This document shows, in pieces, positions 1 to 8,529 of a stretch of DNA of 64,000 bases. Below the pieces are notes generated by a model, which was given only the letters and a program-made list of their open reading frames with translations, had not been told where the DNA came from and made no database searches. The DNA is taken from contig JACUUX010000007.1 of the NCBI GenBank assembly GCA_014859105.1, forward strand, positions 1 through 64,000. Direction: 5' to 3'. This stretch comes from Nitrospirota bacterium. Lineage in GTDB: Bacteria > Nitrospirota > Thermodesulfovibrionia > Thermodesulfovibrionales > SM23-35. Each line of letters starts with the position of its first letter. Position 1 is the stretch's first letter. Made by a program: the position numbers and the translations under genes.

Positions 1-38
1 CAGATAATCTCTCATTCTTCAATGAATGGGGGGTAAGC

Positions 39-1193
39 ATGAAAAATATACGAGCAGAGGGAAAGTGTCCTGTATGCGGGAGATTTAGAGTACCTAAATG
101 CCCTCATGGGGTCTTTGCAAGGCAGTTTTTTGTTGACATGAAGTATCAGGGTATAAGGATTTTAAAGGGTACAGACCTTGATGGTAGAACTCTAAAAACC
201 CTTGACGATGCAATAGCTCTAAGACAGAGGCTTATAACTGAGATTCAAAATAAAACCTTTAATCTTGCTAAGTGGACATCAAAGACAAAACCTGATTTCC
301 TTTTTCAGAATCTATGCGAAAAGTGGTATCAGGAAAAGCTTAGAGAAGTCCAACAAAAGAAATTAAAACCATCTTACGTTGTAAAAATAAGGCAATATAT
401 TACTCACTATTACCATTATTTCAATAATCTCGATATACGAAGTATTTTTAATGTAAAGGATTTTGCTTTGTATTTGCCGGACAAATTGTCTCTCAAATAC
501 CAGAAGAACATTATAGATGCTCTTTCAAACTTTTTTCGCTGGTGCAAAAATAACAGGTATATATCTGAAATGCCTGTATTTCCTAAGATCAGCGTTCCGG
601 AACATCAAATCAAGGTATTGTCTATAGAAACAAGACTAAAGATACTGGAAAATATTCCCGAAGAGCACAAGCCCATATTTACCTTTCTTTTTTATCAAGG
701 TGCCAGGCCATCGGAAGTTAGATCACTGAAGTGGGACTGTATCGAAGGAGATACAGTAATATATAAACGTACATTTAGCAATGAAATATTAATAGAAACA
801 ACTAAAGAAAGTAACATCCGCTACAATTGGATATTCCCAGAAGTAATGAAAGTCTTGCCAAAAAGAACCTTCCCTTTAGACTTTATTTTCAGACACGGCA
901 AAAAAATTAAAAGACATTATTCAAAAACGTTCCTCAATGACCTTTTTAAAAATGCATTAAGAGCCTATAATGAAGAAAATGGTCACAATTTGAATATCTG
1001 TCTTTATGAGGCAACAAAGCATAGTTTTGGTACTTCATGGCGTAACGAAGGGATGCCTCTTGAAGCGATCAAGGAATGGTTTGGGCATAAGTCAACTAAA
1101 ACGACAGAGAGATATGCTAAGAGTGACGTGATTGAACTTTGGAAAATAAAGAGTGTCGGTAAAGTGTCGGTAAAGGGGCAAAATAACCCTTGA
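39..1193 (+). CDS. Tyrosine recombinase/integrase of element A (rest of element lies left of window)
   Basis: C-terminal catalytic motifs (GARPSEVRSLKW ... TKHSFGTSWRNEG ... GHKSTKTTERYA); homologous to 17087-18349 including an N-terminal CPVC zinc-ribbon-like segment; ends next to a tRNA 3' fragment. Confidence 0.93.
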   Translation: MKNIRAEGKCPVCGRFRVPKCPHGVFARQFFVDMKYQGIRILKGTDLDGRTLKTLDDAIALRQRLITEIQNKTFNLAKWTSKTKPDFLFQNLCEKWYQEKLREVQQKKLKPSYVVKIRQYITHYYHYFNNLDIRSIFNVKDFALYLPDKLSLKYQKNIIDALSNFFRWCKNNRYISEMPVFPKISVPEHQIKVLSIETRLKILENIPEEHKPIFTFLFYQGARPSEVRSLKWDCIEGDTVIYKRTFSNEILIETTKESNIRYNWIFPEVMKVLPKRTFPLDFIFRHGKKIKRHYSKTFLNDLFKNALRAYNEENGHNLNICLYEATKHSFGTSWRNEGMPLEAIKEWFGHKSTKTTERYAKSDVIELWKIKSVGKVSVKGQNNP

Positions 1194-1211
1194 CTATAGC
1201 CACTTGGCAGG

Positions 1212-1263
1212 GGTTCGAATCCCCTACCGTCCACCATTTTTTCATTTATTTATCAATAAGTTA
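1212..1263 (+). repeat. Direct repeat / att core, left copy, including tRNA 3' end (T-arm + acceptor + CCA)
   Basis: ggttcgaatcccctaccgtccaccattttttcatttatttatcaataagtta; 51/52 identical to 18379-18430. Confidence 0.9.
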
Positions 1264-1287
1264 TGTTAAGGAATTTTACATAATAAG

Positions 1288-1307
1288 TGTCCCCAGACCG
1301 TCCCCAG
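1288..1307 (+). promoter_or_regulatory. Candidate integrase arm-type site, left end of element B
   Basis: tgtccccagaccgtccccag: two gtccccag copies 11 bp apart; identical 20-mer at 18301-18320. Confidence 0.55.
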
Positions 1308-1309
1308 AA

Positions 1310-1495
1310 CTACTTAAGCTTTCCTCTTTGTTCCAAGTAACGTAGGATTAAAGTCTCAATCAACTCATTCCGGCTGTCGAAGTCTTTATCCTTCCTTACC
1401 GTCTCATCAAGGAGATTCAGGAGATCAGGATTAATCCTCATCGTAATAAGCTTAGACTTATTTTTAAACATCTTTCTTAATTGCTCTACTTTCAT
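1310..1495 (-). CDS. Ribbon-helix-helix (CopG-like) DNA-binding protein
   Basis: 61 aa, LITMRINPDLLNLLDETVRKDKDFDSRNELIETLILRYL; divergent from the recombinase. Confidence 0.7.
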   Translation of the reverse strand: MKVEQLRKMFKNKSKLITMRINPDLLNLLDETVRKDKDFDSRNELIETLILRYLEQRGKLK

Positions 1496-1542
1496 AAAAT
1501 AACTTTCCAGTTTGTATATGCAATAAGTATATCAAAAAAGTC

Positions 1543-1570
1543 TTGACAAGTAAATTATTTTAGTATATCT
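1543..1570 (+). promoter_or_regulatory. Candidate sigma70-type promoter for serine recombinase
   Basis: TTGACA at 1543-1548 followed by TATATCT-like -10 around 1564-1570. Confidence 0.5.
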
Positions 1571-1575
1571 TTAAT

Positions 1576-1608
1576 GTATATACAATTGAAAATTTTAATT
1601 GTATATAC
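1576..1608. promoter_or_regulatory. Perfect 12-bp inverted repeat operator/site
   Basis: gtatatacaatt-N9-aattgtatatac just downstream of the candidate promoter. Confidence 0.6.
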
Positions 1609-1635
1609 TAATGAGAATGAAAAAGGAGAAAGGAA

Positions 1636-2262
1636 ATGGAAAAGGAAAGACCCGTCATAAGAGCTGCATTGTACGCCCGCTGTTCTACCTCAGACAAAGG
1701 CCAGGATCCGGAGCTTCAGCTTGCGCCCCTTCGGGAATACTGCCAAAGGAGAGACCTTGCAATTTCAGGGGAATATATCGACAACGGTATCTCCGGTACT
1801 AAGGACCGCCGACCTGAACTTGATAGGCTTCTCGATGCAGCCAGAAAGAGGCAGGTTGACCTTATCCTGGTCTGGAAGCTGGATCGTTTCGGAAGGAGCC
1901 TGAAGCAACTCGTAACTGCCCTTGATGAGCTTTCAAATCTTGGAATAGGGTTTATATCTTATCAAGACAATATAGACCTTACTACACCACAGGGGAGGCT
2001 AATGTTTCACATTATCGGGGCTATGGCAGAGTTTGAGAGGGAACTGATACGTGAAAGAGTGAAGGCCGGCATTGAGAATGCCCGAAGGAAAGGTAAAAGG
2101 CTGGGCAGAAAGGCACTCGCTCCGATAGTCAGTGACAAGGTTATCGCATTAAGGCAGGATGGGTTCTCTTACCGGGACATTGCGCGGAAGCTCGAAGTCT
2201 CTCTTGGAAGCGTTCATAAAACCCTGTCAAATGCGGTTCCTGAAAGTGTTGCATTTGTTTAG
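1636..2262 (+). CDS. Serine recombinase (resolvase/invertase family)
   Basis: ALYARCSTSDKGQ...LVWKLDRFGRSLKQL...GRLMFHIIGAMAEFERELIRERVKAG...HTH C-terminus. Confidence 0.95.
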   Translation: MEKERPVIRAALYARCSTSDKGQDPELQLAPLREYCQRRDLAISGEYIDNGISGTKDRRPELDRLLDAARKRQVDLILVWKLDRFGRSLKQLVTALDELSNLGIGFISYQDNIDLTTPQGRLMFHIIGAMAEFERELIRERVKAGIENARRKGKRLGRKALAPIVSDKVIALRQDGFSYRDIARKLEVSLGSVHKTLSNAVPESVAFV

Positions 2263-2325
2263 GTTTTGGGTAGCTGTTTGGGGCGTTCGAAAAACAAGTC
2301 TTTTGTGGACAGAAAGGAGATTAAG

Positions 2326-2730
2326 ATGAAAAAGGCAGAAATAAAGTATTACATAGTAGGAGAAAGAATCTCTCTGGATGATGGAATTATCGGAGTAAAG
2401 AAAGATTCTAAGGACTTTCTTGAGTTAATAGCTCAACGTCTCAGGCGCGAAGGCGAAGTCTCGATTATCCCGCTTGCAAAAACCAGACAAGAGCTCTTTA
2501 GCAGGATACATTCTAAAACATTCGAGATGGAGAATCTCGTTAAGGCTATTAGGGATTTGGCTACACTGCACGAGAAAGAAGAGGATCGGGAATATGATCC
2601 TTCGGTGTATGACAGTTTATGTACGATAATAAATAACCTCTCTGATGAAATTGCAACGCTGGCACACACAGCAGACACAAGTAAAGAAGAAGCCCGCTGC
2701 CTGAAACCATTAGATGAAAAATTATTATGA
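2326..2730 (+). CDS. Hypothetical protein
   Basis: ORF with internal ATG after AAGGAG; no recognised domain. Confidence 0.6.
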   Translation: MKKAEIKYYIVGERISLDDGIIGVKKDSKDFLELIAQRLRREGEVSIIPLAKTRQELFSRIHSKTFEMENLVKAIRDLATLHEKEEDREYDPSVYDSLCTIINNLSDEIATLAHTADTSKEEARCLKPLDEKLL

Positions 2731-2888
2731 TGCTGTGTTGCTTTAAGGAAGATAAAAACATCTTAGATCTCATAGAGCAGGTAATCGAGGAAGGCCGTAA
2801 TCTGAATGTAAGCAGCAGGCTTATTGCCGAGACCATCATTCAGAGGCTTCTGGAAATGACAAAGAAACAGAAAGGAGATAAAAGATAA
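2727..2888 (+). CDS. Small hypothetical protein (53 aa), translationally coupled (ATGATG overlap)
   Basis: MMLCCFKEDKNILDLIEQVIEEGRNLNVSSRLIAETIIQRLLEMTKKQKGDKR; absent from ORF track because it is short. Confidence 0.5.
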   Translation: MMLCCFKEDKNILDLIEQVIEEGRNLNVSSRLIAETIIQRLLEMTKKQKGDKR

Positions 2889-3096
2889 CGTTAAGGGATA
2901 TTAAAAGAGGTCGTTTATCCGTTGAACCCTAAAGCCCCTATTTCGCCTGAAACCGAAGAGACGATAGAACCCTTAGGCTTGCCTAAAATCGAACCGCCTG
3001 CGGTTGCTGAGAAGCCCACAGGGTATGTAAAGGAGTTACTCAGGGAAAGCCAAAGGTTTAGACTTTCTACAAAGGGTTATTGTATTCTTACAGAGC

Positions 3097-3294
3097 ATGC
3101 AAGACCCCTATGATAAAATTGTCTGGCGTGGCGTTATACAAATCTGTGCTGCAATGGGTATGAGTTGGCCGGCTGCTAAGAAAGAACTCAAAATGCTTCG
3201 GTGTTTGCGTTATATCAGCAATCGGCCTGTGGTTTACGTTGAAGCTTACAAAAAGGCTCTGGCAAAGTTTTACGGTGGGATTGACGACAACTGA
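3097..3294 (+). CDS. Small hypothetical protein
   Basis: 65 aa ORF in gene order; no recognised domain. Confidence 0.4.
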   Translation: MQDPYDKIVWRGVIQICAAMGMSWPAAKKELKMLRCLRYISNRPVVYVEAYKKALAKFYGGIDDN

Positions 3295-3371
3295 GATAAA
3301 GTAGAGCCTTGAGTGGGTACAATCCATAGGGCTTCCTACTGCGCCCAAGAAGATGTCACCCGAATAAGAAA

Positions 3372-3400
3372 TTGAACTAATAAACAATAATTGGTACAAT
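3372..3400 (+). promoter_or_regulatory. Candidate promoter of DUF6516/HTH module
   Basis: TTGAAC - 17 bp - TACAAT, 12 nt before ATG at 3412. Confidence 0.55.
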
Positions 3401-3411
3401 GAAACTACCAT

Positions 3412-3699
3412 ATGCAATCTCGATTGATTGTTCACGATAAGGTCAAGGAAGCCGATGGTAGTATTGTTGAGGTAAAGATCTGGAGCGTCCCGGTCTCTGA
3501 GGAGAAGAAACACGGTTTCAGATATTCACTGGCTTACATCAAGGCCGGAAAGTGCGTTGTATGTTACGACAATCATACAGGCAAAGGAGATCATCGGCAT
3601 TATATAGGCCGAGAGGAGCCTTACAGGTTTACGACTATCGACAAGCTCCTTGAGGACTTTTACAATGATATAAGGAGGCTTAAAGGCTATGAAGGTTAA
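3412..3699 (+). CDS. DUF6516-like protein (putative toxin)
   Basis: HDKVKEADGSIVEVKIWSVP...HGFRYSLAYIKAGKCVVCYDNHTGKGDHRHYIGREEPYRFTTIDKLLEDFYNDI; followed by overlapping HTH gene. Confidence 0.6.
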   Translation: MQSRLIVHDKVKEADGSIVEVKIWSVPVSEEKKHGFRYSLAYIKAGKCVVCYDNHTGKGDHRHYIGREEPYRFTTIDKLLEDFYNDIRRLKGYEG

Positions 3700-4069
3700 A
3701 AATGTAACCATAGGAATCAAGAGTGTCAAGGAAATGCTCGGCGAAGCAGGAGACGTGATGAAAAAGCTTGAACGGGGCGAAAAAGTACCTAAAAAAGGAC
3801 CCGGTATTTACTTTGATACCCTTGATACAATGAGAAAGGCAATAACAGAGGAGCGTATACGAATCATCAAAGTGATACGACAACGGCATCCAGCATCCAT
3901 CTATGAACTGGCAAAGATACTTGGCAGGAACATTAAGAATGTCTCAGACGATGTTCACTATCTTGCAGATCTCGGGTTAATTGAACTGCAGAAAGCTAAA
4001 ACAGACGGACGTGAGAAGAAGATACCCCGGGTGAATTATGAGAAGATCCGCCTTGAGATAGCGGTTTAG
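3689..4069 (+). CDS. Winged-HTH (HVO_A0114-like) regulator (putative antitoxin)
   Basis: ERIRIIKVIRQRHPASIYELAKILGRNIKNVSDDVHYLADLGLIEL; overlaps preceding ORF. Confidence 0.65.
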   Translation: MKVKNVTIGIKSVKEMLGEAGDVMKKLERGEKVPKKGPGIYFDTLDTMRKAITEERIRIIKVIRQRHPASIYELAKILGRNIKNVSDDVHYLADLGLIELQKAKTDGREKKIPRVNYEKIRLEIAV

Positions 4070-4142
4070 TTAAGACGGTAATCAGGGGATAGTCTTCCGG
4101 AGGCGAAAGCGGTTTTCTCCTGAGTTTAAGGAAGCATGGAGA

Positions 4143-5543
4143 ATGGAAAAAAAGAAGAAGAAGAAAAAGAGAAAGAGTATAAGTAAAAGTAAGGGAGTTA
4201 CCTATCCAGAATATCCTGGCGAGCCCAGACTTAAACCCACAAAGATGCTGTTATACGGGGAAAAGGAGTCTTCAGTAGATGGTTTTGCTATCACAGGCAA
4301 TTGGAATAAAACATCGATAAGGTTAACGATAGAAGCCTCACACGAAGATTGGAAAAAATTAAACGAGTACATTTCATTTAGACATTGTGAAATGTCACGA
4401 CGTCGTGAAGAACTTATCTCAAAATATATTACTTCTACTTCAAACGAAGATTTAAAGATAAACGCTATCGTAGCAGCCATTTCAGAACTTAATCCGGAGA
4501 CTAATTTCACCACAGAGGGCTTACCCAAAGTCGAAGCGATTGAGCAATATCTCGACTTACAGGTATCCATAAAAGAACGTGATCTTGCATGGCAGAGGTA
4601 CAAAGAACGACAGGAAGTTCATACGTCAACTGGTTTGAAGTCGGGAGTTGATGTTAATCATACTGTCGAATCCCCCGAAGAACGTTTGAGAAGGCTAAAA
4701 GGGGAGACTGGTATTACACAGATAGCTCCATCTGGACCCACGGTGATCAAGGAAGTGGAAACAAGGACAGTGAGTGCCTCCAGTCAGCTTATTTCTGAGT
4801 TTCTGGCTTCTTTTGTAATCCCTGCTGTTGAGAACTCCCCGGAGAGACTCTCAGACCCCAGACTATGGACAGGGAGATATGGCACTGATTTAAGGCCGCT
4901 TCGGGGACAACATGTCAATCAATGGTTCATTGATGATTTAAAAATAGCAGCAGCTCTCTTACATGCCCTTTTTAAATTTTTATTCCGTAAGGACAATCAA
5001 CAGTTTAAGGATTGTCAAGAACTTTTAAAATCGTTAACTATCCCTAAAAAATTCCCCCAAAATATTCGTCCGGCACTGGAAGGGAGTTCCCGAAAGCCTG
5101 ACTCCATAGCTTATACGGCTCGTTGTCTTCATTTGGTATTTGGTCAATATTTGAAACGTTGTAAAATTAGACCGTTTCCTTCTGATTTAAAGAGATTTGC
5201 AACTACCTACATATATGCTGGGAATGCCTCTTTGAAAAACCCAGATGTTAAAATTTTGGATTTAGTTGATAATTTTCTTTCTGGCTCTCAGAGTTATCAT
5301 GCACCACATATACCGAATAATTTCAATTTCCAGAAAAGATTGATTGATGCTGTGTGGCAATTATTTGTTCTTGACCTTATAGAGAACTTGGCTGAGGTTT
5401 ATTTGAACATTCATTCGCGTCAAGTAATACCGACGGATATACCTGAAGACTGGCCATTTGAAGAATATCCCTATCCTCTTCACTCCTCACATAAAGCCGT
5501 TTTATACAAAGCCATAGAAGCAGCCTTCCCGCCTCGTCAGTAA
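4143..5543 (+). CDS. Hypothetical protein with lysine-rich N-terminus and internal PEERLRRLKGE motif
   Basis: 466 aa ORF; shares HTxExPEERLRRLKGE with TerS-like protein at 16177. Confidence 0.7.
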   Translation: MEKKKKKKKRKSISKSKGVTYPEYPGEPRLKPTKMLLYGEKESSVDGFAITGNWNKTSIRLTIEASHEDWKKLNEYISFRHCEMSRRREELISKYITSTSNEDLKINAIVAAISELNPETNFTTEGLPKVEAIEQYLDLQVSIKERDLAWQRYKERQEVHTSTGLKSGVDVNHTVESPEERLRRLKGETGITQIAPSGPTVIKEVETRTVSASSQLISEFLASFVIPAVENSPERLSDPRLWTGRYGTDLRPLRGQHVNQWFIDDLKIAAALLHALFKFLFRKDNQQFKDCQELLKSLTIPKKFPQNIRPALEGSSRKPDSIAYTARCLHLVFGQYLKRCKIRPFPSDLKRFATTYIYAGNASLKNPDVKILDLVDNFLSGSQSYHAPHIPNNFNFQKRLIDAVWQLFVLDLIENLAEVYLNIHSRQVIPTDIPEDWPFEEYPYPLHSSHKAVLYKAIEAAFPPRQ

Positions 5544-5664
5544 TTCTTTACTTCAAAATTTACCAACCGACGTCTTTTTTTTTTGATGACGTCAGTGGTT
5601 TACACAAAATATTCTTTTATAGTTTCATATTTTTAAATTTATTTTTTCGAACATCGAGAAGGAG

Positions 5665-5931
5665 ATGCATATGCAAATTAAAAAGTTTCAGGATCCGTCT
5701 TTTCCAGCCGCATTCGATGCTCTCAAAAAAGATTACATAATAACTCCGCGGAATAACCCCGAGACGCAACTGGTCGAATTCGAAGTTCAGGGACAGAATA
5801 TCGACGAAGCGATTCAGGCAATTTACGAAAACAAGCCTGTCGGCGTCCTTGATTTCATCCGCGCGCTGAAAAGTTACAGGAGTGCGATTTTTGCATTGAA
5901 GAGGCAGAGAAATGGCGTCACCGCAAGTTGA
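5665..5931 (+). CDS. Small hypothetical phage-type protein
   Basis: 88 aa with AAGGAG upstream; overlaps replication gene. Confidence 0.55.
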   Translation: MHMQIKKFQDPSFPAAFDALKKDYIITPRNNPETQLVEFEVQGQNIDEAIQAIYENKPVGVLDFIRALKSYRSAIFALKRQRNGVTAS

Positions 5932-6676
5932 AAACGGCTATACAAAAATAGCAAACGAGATTCTTGAAGCACTTGCGAGAATACGAATACCGGGGGAGGC
6001 GGTGCAAGTACTTTTGATAATTATCAGGCTTACCTATGGCTTTCAAAAGAAGAAAGATAGCATCTCTCTTTCACAATTCTACTTAAAGACGGGAATCGCT
6101 AAATCTTCAATAATTCGGGCAATCAGGACATTAGAAAAGCTAAATCTCATTTACAAAAAAGTAAACGGAACAGTCACAGAGTATAGTATTAATAAGGATT
6201 TCGAGACTTGGAAGCCATTTACTAAAAAGTCAACGTTTACTTTTTCGTCAACAAACGTTTACAAAAAAGTAAAAAAACGTTTACTAAAAAGTAACCCACA
6301 AAAGAAAAAAGAAACTATTACAAAAGAAAACAGCGCCCCTGAGATTTTGAATCTTTCCAGTTTATTAGCTGATAAAATGCTTGCGAACAATCCTAAGCAT
6401 AGATCACTTAATGGGGAAAAAGAGTCAACAATTCAAAAGTGGGCTGATGCAATCGAGAAGCTCCACAGAATAGACAAGCAAACTGTCGAGGATATCAAAA
6501 CTGTAATTGAGTGGTCGCAAAAGGATCCTTTTTGGAAAGTGAATATCCTCTCAGGTGAAAAACTGCGAGAGAAGTGGGATGTGTTGTATCTGCAAGCTAA
6601 AGAAGCTAAAAAAAATCTAAGGGATTCTCACAGTGATCCGATCGACAAGCTCAAAAAAAAGATGGGGATAGCATGA
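5912..6676 (+). CDS. Phage replication protein O-like initiator
   Basis: N-terminus ENGYTKIANEILEALARIRIPGEAVQVLLIIIRLTYGFQKKKDSISLSQF matches phage O N-terminal domain pattern. Confidence 0.8.
   Translation: MASPQVENGYTKIANEILEALARIRIPGEAVQVLLIIIRLTYGFQKKKDSISLSQFYLKTGIAKSSIIRAIRTLEKLNLIYKKVNGTVTEYSINKDFETWKPFTKKSTFTFSSTNVYKKVKKRLLKSNPQKKKETITKENSAPEILNLSSLLADKMLANNPKHRSLNGEKESTIQKWADAIEKLHRIDKQTVEDIKTVIEWSQKDPFWKVNILSGEKLREKWDVLYLQAKEAKKNLRDSHSDPIDKLKKKMGIA
6218..6296. repeat. Iteron-like repeats within replication gene (candidate origin)
   Basis: Four RTTTACNaaaaaGT-like units with TTTAC at 6218, 6236, 6258, 6280; an additional unit at 6150. Confidence 0.5.
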
Positions 6677-6846
6677 TCACAGAGTTATTTGAAAATTACA
6701 CCTGCAAGACGTGCGGTAATCGCAATATTAAAAAGTTTGCAAGAATGAAATTATTGAATTTAAAAAATAGTGTCAGATATCGCTGCAAATGTCTTAAGTG
6801 CAATAACGAATTTATAAGAACTTATTCGAGAGGTGCGAAATTATAA
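6673..6846 (+). CDS. Small zinc-ribbon protein (57 aa)
   Basis: MITELFENYTCKTCGNRNIKKFARMKLLNLKNSVRYRCKCLKCNNEFIRTYSRGAKL; ATGA overlap with upstream gene. Confidence 0.6.
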   Translation: MITELFENYTCKTCGNRNIKKFARMKLLNLKNSVRYRCKCLKCNNEFIRTYSRGAKL

Positions 6847-8525
6847 CTGAATATCTCACTCAGCATAATATCTTTTACAAAGTCCAGGCAGGACAAGTTA
6901 CGATAAATTGTCCATTCTGTGGAGATAGCAAATATCACCTTTACATTGATCCTGAAAAGAAAGTCTTTTATTGTCATAAATGTAATGCAAAAGGCACCTG
7001 GTATCAGTTAGTGAAGCAGCTGCACCCTATTACCGGCATAGTTTCACCATTTGCACAGAATAACCCCGTCAGGCATCCAGCAGTTGACTATATCCAGCAA
7101 TGCCATAAACAGCTTATGGGACCTTCAGGTACCCAGGCGATCGAGTATCTCGACGCCCGGAAATTCACCATCGAGGCTATTCAGTATTTCCAGTTGGGGC
7201 TTGAAAGCAAAAACAATAAAGATTGGCTCGTTATCCCTTACCTCAAAGACGGAAAGCCTGTGAATGTTAAATATCGTTCATTGCCACCTGCGGAGAAAGA
7301 ATTCAGACGCTTAAAAGATGGGGAGACAATCCTGTTCAATCAAGACTGTCTTAAGGAGGCTAAAGACGAAGTCTTTATGGTCGAAGGCGAGATCGACTGT
7401 GTAGCTCTACATTCTCAGGGTTACAAAAACGTAGTTGCAACAACCATCGGAGCAGGTAGCTTTAAGCCTGAATGGATTGATTTACTCGACAAGTTTACTC
7501 GAATAAACGTTGTTTACGATTCTGACAATGCAGGACAGAAGGGAGCTAAAGAAGTTGCAAGACGCTTAGGATTCGAGAAATGCTTCAATGTCCTTTTGCC
7601 GGTGAAAGACGCAAACGATTTCTTCATCTCAGGCGCTGAAAAGGAAGATTTCGAGGAACTGGTCGGAAAGGCTGAGCAGTTTGACGTTGATAACATCATA
7701 GATTTCCAGAGAGCTATATTAAGTTTAAAAACATACTATCGAAATCGGAGAGATGATAGCGATTCTCTAAAACCACACTGGTCTTCAGTTGCAAGACTCA
7801 CAGGCCCCTTTGAAGCCGGAGACTTAATAACTGTCTCGGCAGTACCAAAGACCGGCAAAACAACCTGGTGCTTAAACATTGTTCATGATTTTGTGAAGAA
7901 AGATATCCCTTGTCTCTTTTACTGTCTTGAGATGCGGCCTGAGAGACTGGCTAAGAAGATTATCCAGATTGAGTTATCAGTTTCAGAAGAAGACCTGACA
8001 CCTGAGCTTATTGATGCTGGTTATTTAAGTTTACGCAATAAACCACTTTACTTCGGTTATAACTATCGCAAATGCAACCTTGATTTAGTAATAGAAACAA
8101 TTAGGCAAGGTATAAGACGTTATGGATTCAAGTTTATTGTGTTTGATAATCTTCACTACCTTGCACGCTCAATAACTAATCAGGTCCAAGAAGTATCAAT
8201 CATCTCGAAAACTTTCAAACTATTTGCTGAAGAAATGCAAATACCAATCATGTTAATAGCTCAGCCACGCAAGATCGCAGAAAATCAGATTATGGGAATG
8301 ATGGATTTAAGAGATAGCTCCAGCATTGGTGCTGACAGCGATTCAGTGATCATCCTTTATCGCAAAAAAATGAAAAGCGAAGATGGAACCGCTGAATCTT
8401 CTTATCAGCCTCTGACTCTTGTCAGAGTGGATGCTTCGAGATATAGAGCAGGGGGTGAGACCCTACTCCACTACAAGGGTGAAAAGTCAACATTCACCGA
8501 ATTAAATTCTAAAAAGGAGGATTAA
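6840..8525 (+). CDS. Primase-helicase (zinc finger + TOPRIM + DnaB/RecA-like), T7 gp4-type
   Basis: Reading frame extends upstream of the track start (7011) to include CPFCGDSKYHLYIDPEKKVFYCHKCNAKG; TOPRIM VEGEIDC...VYDSDNAGQKGA; Walker A SAVPKTGKTT. No ATG/GTG/TTG upstream of 7011 in this frame; ATT at 6840 after GAGAGGTG. Confidence 0.85.
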   Translation: MITEYLTQHNIFYKVQAGQVTINCPFCGDSKYHLYIDPEKKVFYCHKCNAKGTWYQLVKQLHPITGIVSPFAQNNPVRHPAVDYIQQCHKQLMGPSGTQAIEYLDARKFTIEAIQYFQLGLESKNNKDWLVIPYLKDGKPVNVKYRSLPPAEKEFRRLKDGETILFNQDCLKEAKDEVFMVEGEIDCVALHSQGYKNVVATTIGAGSFKPEWIDLLDKFTRINVVYDSDNAGQKGAKEVARRLGFEKCFNVLLPVKDANDFFISGAEKEDFEELVGKAEQFDVDNIIDFQRAILSLKTYYRNRRDDSDSLKPHWSSVARLTGPFEAGDLITVSAVPKTGKTTWCLNIVHDFVKKDIPCLFYCLEMRPERLAKKIIQIELSVSEEDLTPELIDAGYLSLRNKPLYFGYNYRKCNLDLVIETIRQGIRRYGFKFIVFDNLHYLARSITNQVQEVSIISKTFKLFAEEMQIPIMLIAQPRKIAENQIMGMMDLRDSSSIGADSDSVIILYRKKMKSEDGTAESSYQPLTLVRVDASRYRAGGETLLHYKGEKSTFTELNSKKED

Positions 8526-8529
8526 GTAA

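Noticed and set aside
1190-1234. Intact tRNA gene
   Set aside because: Only T-arm and acceptor 3' part recognisable; upstream bases belong to integrase A and do not form D/anticodon arms.
1004-1237. Minus-strand 77-aa ORF overlapping integrase end and tRNA fragment
   Set aside because: Antisense of integrase and tRNA 3' end (MVDGRGFEPLPSG is the usual spurious tRNA readout).
3088-3513. Minus-strand 141-aa ORF
   Set aside because: Overlaps plus-strand genes and a good plus-strand promoter; no domain signal.
4143-4190. Poly-lysine/A-rich start of the 466-aa ORF as a programmed slippage site
   Set aside because: Longest A run is about 7 and there is no alternative frame product; kept only as a possible mis-assigned start.
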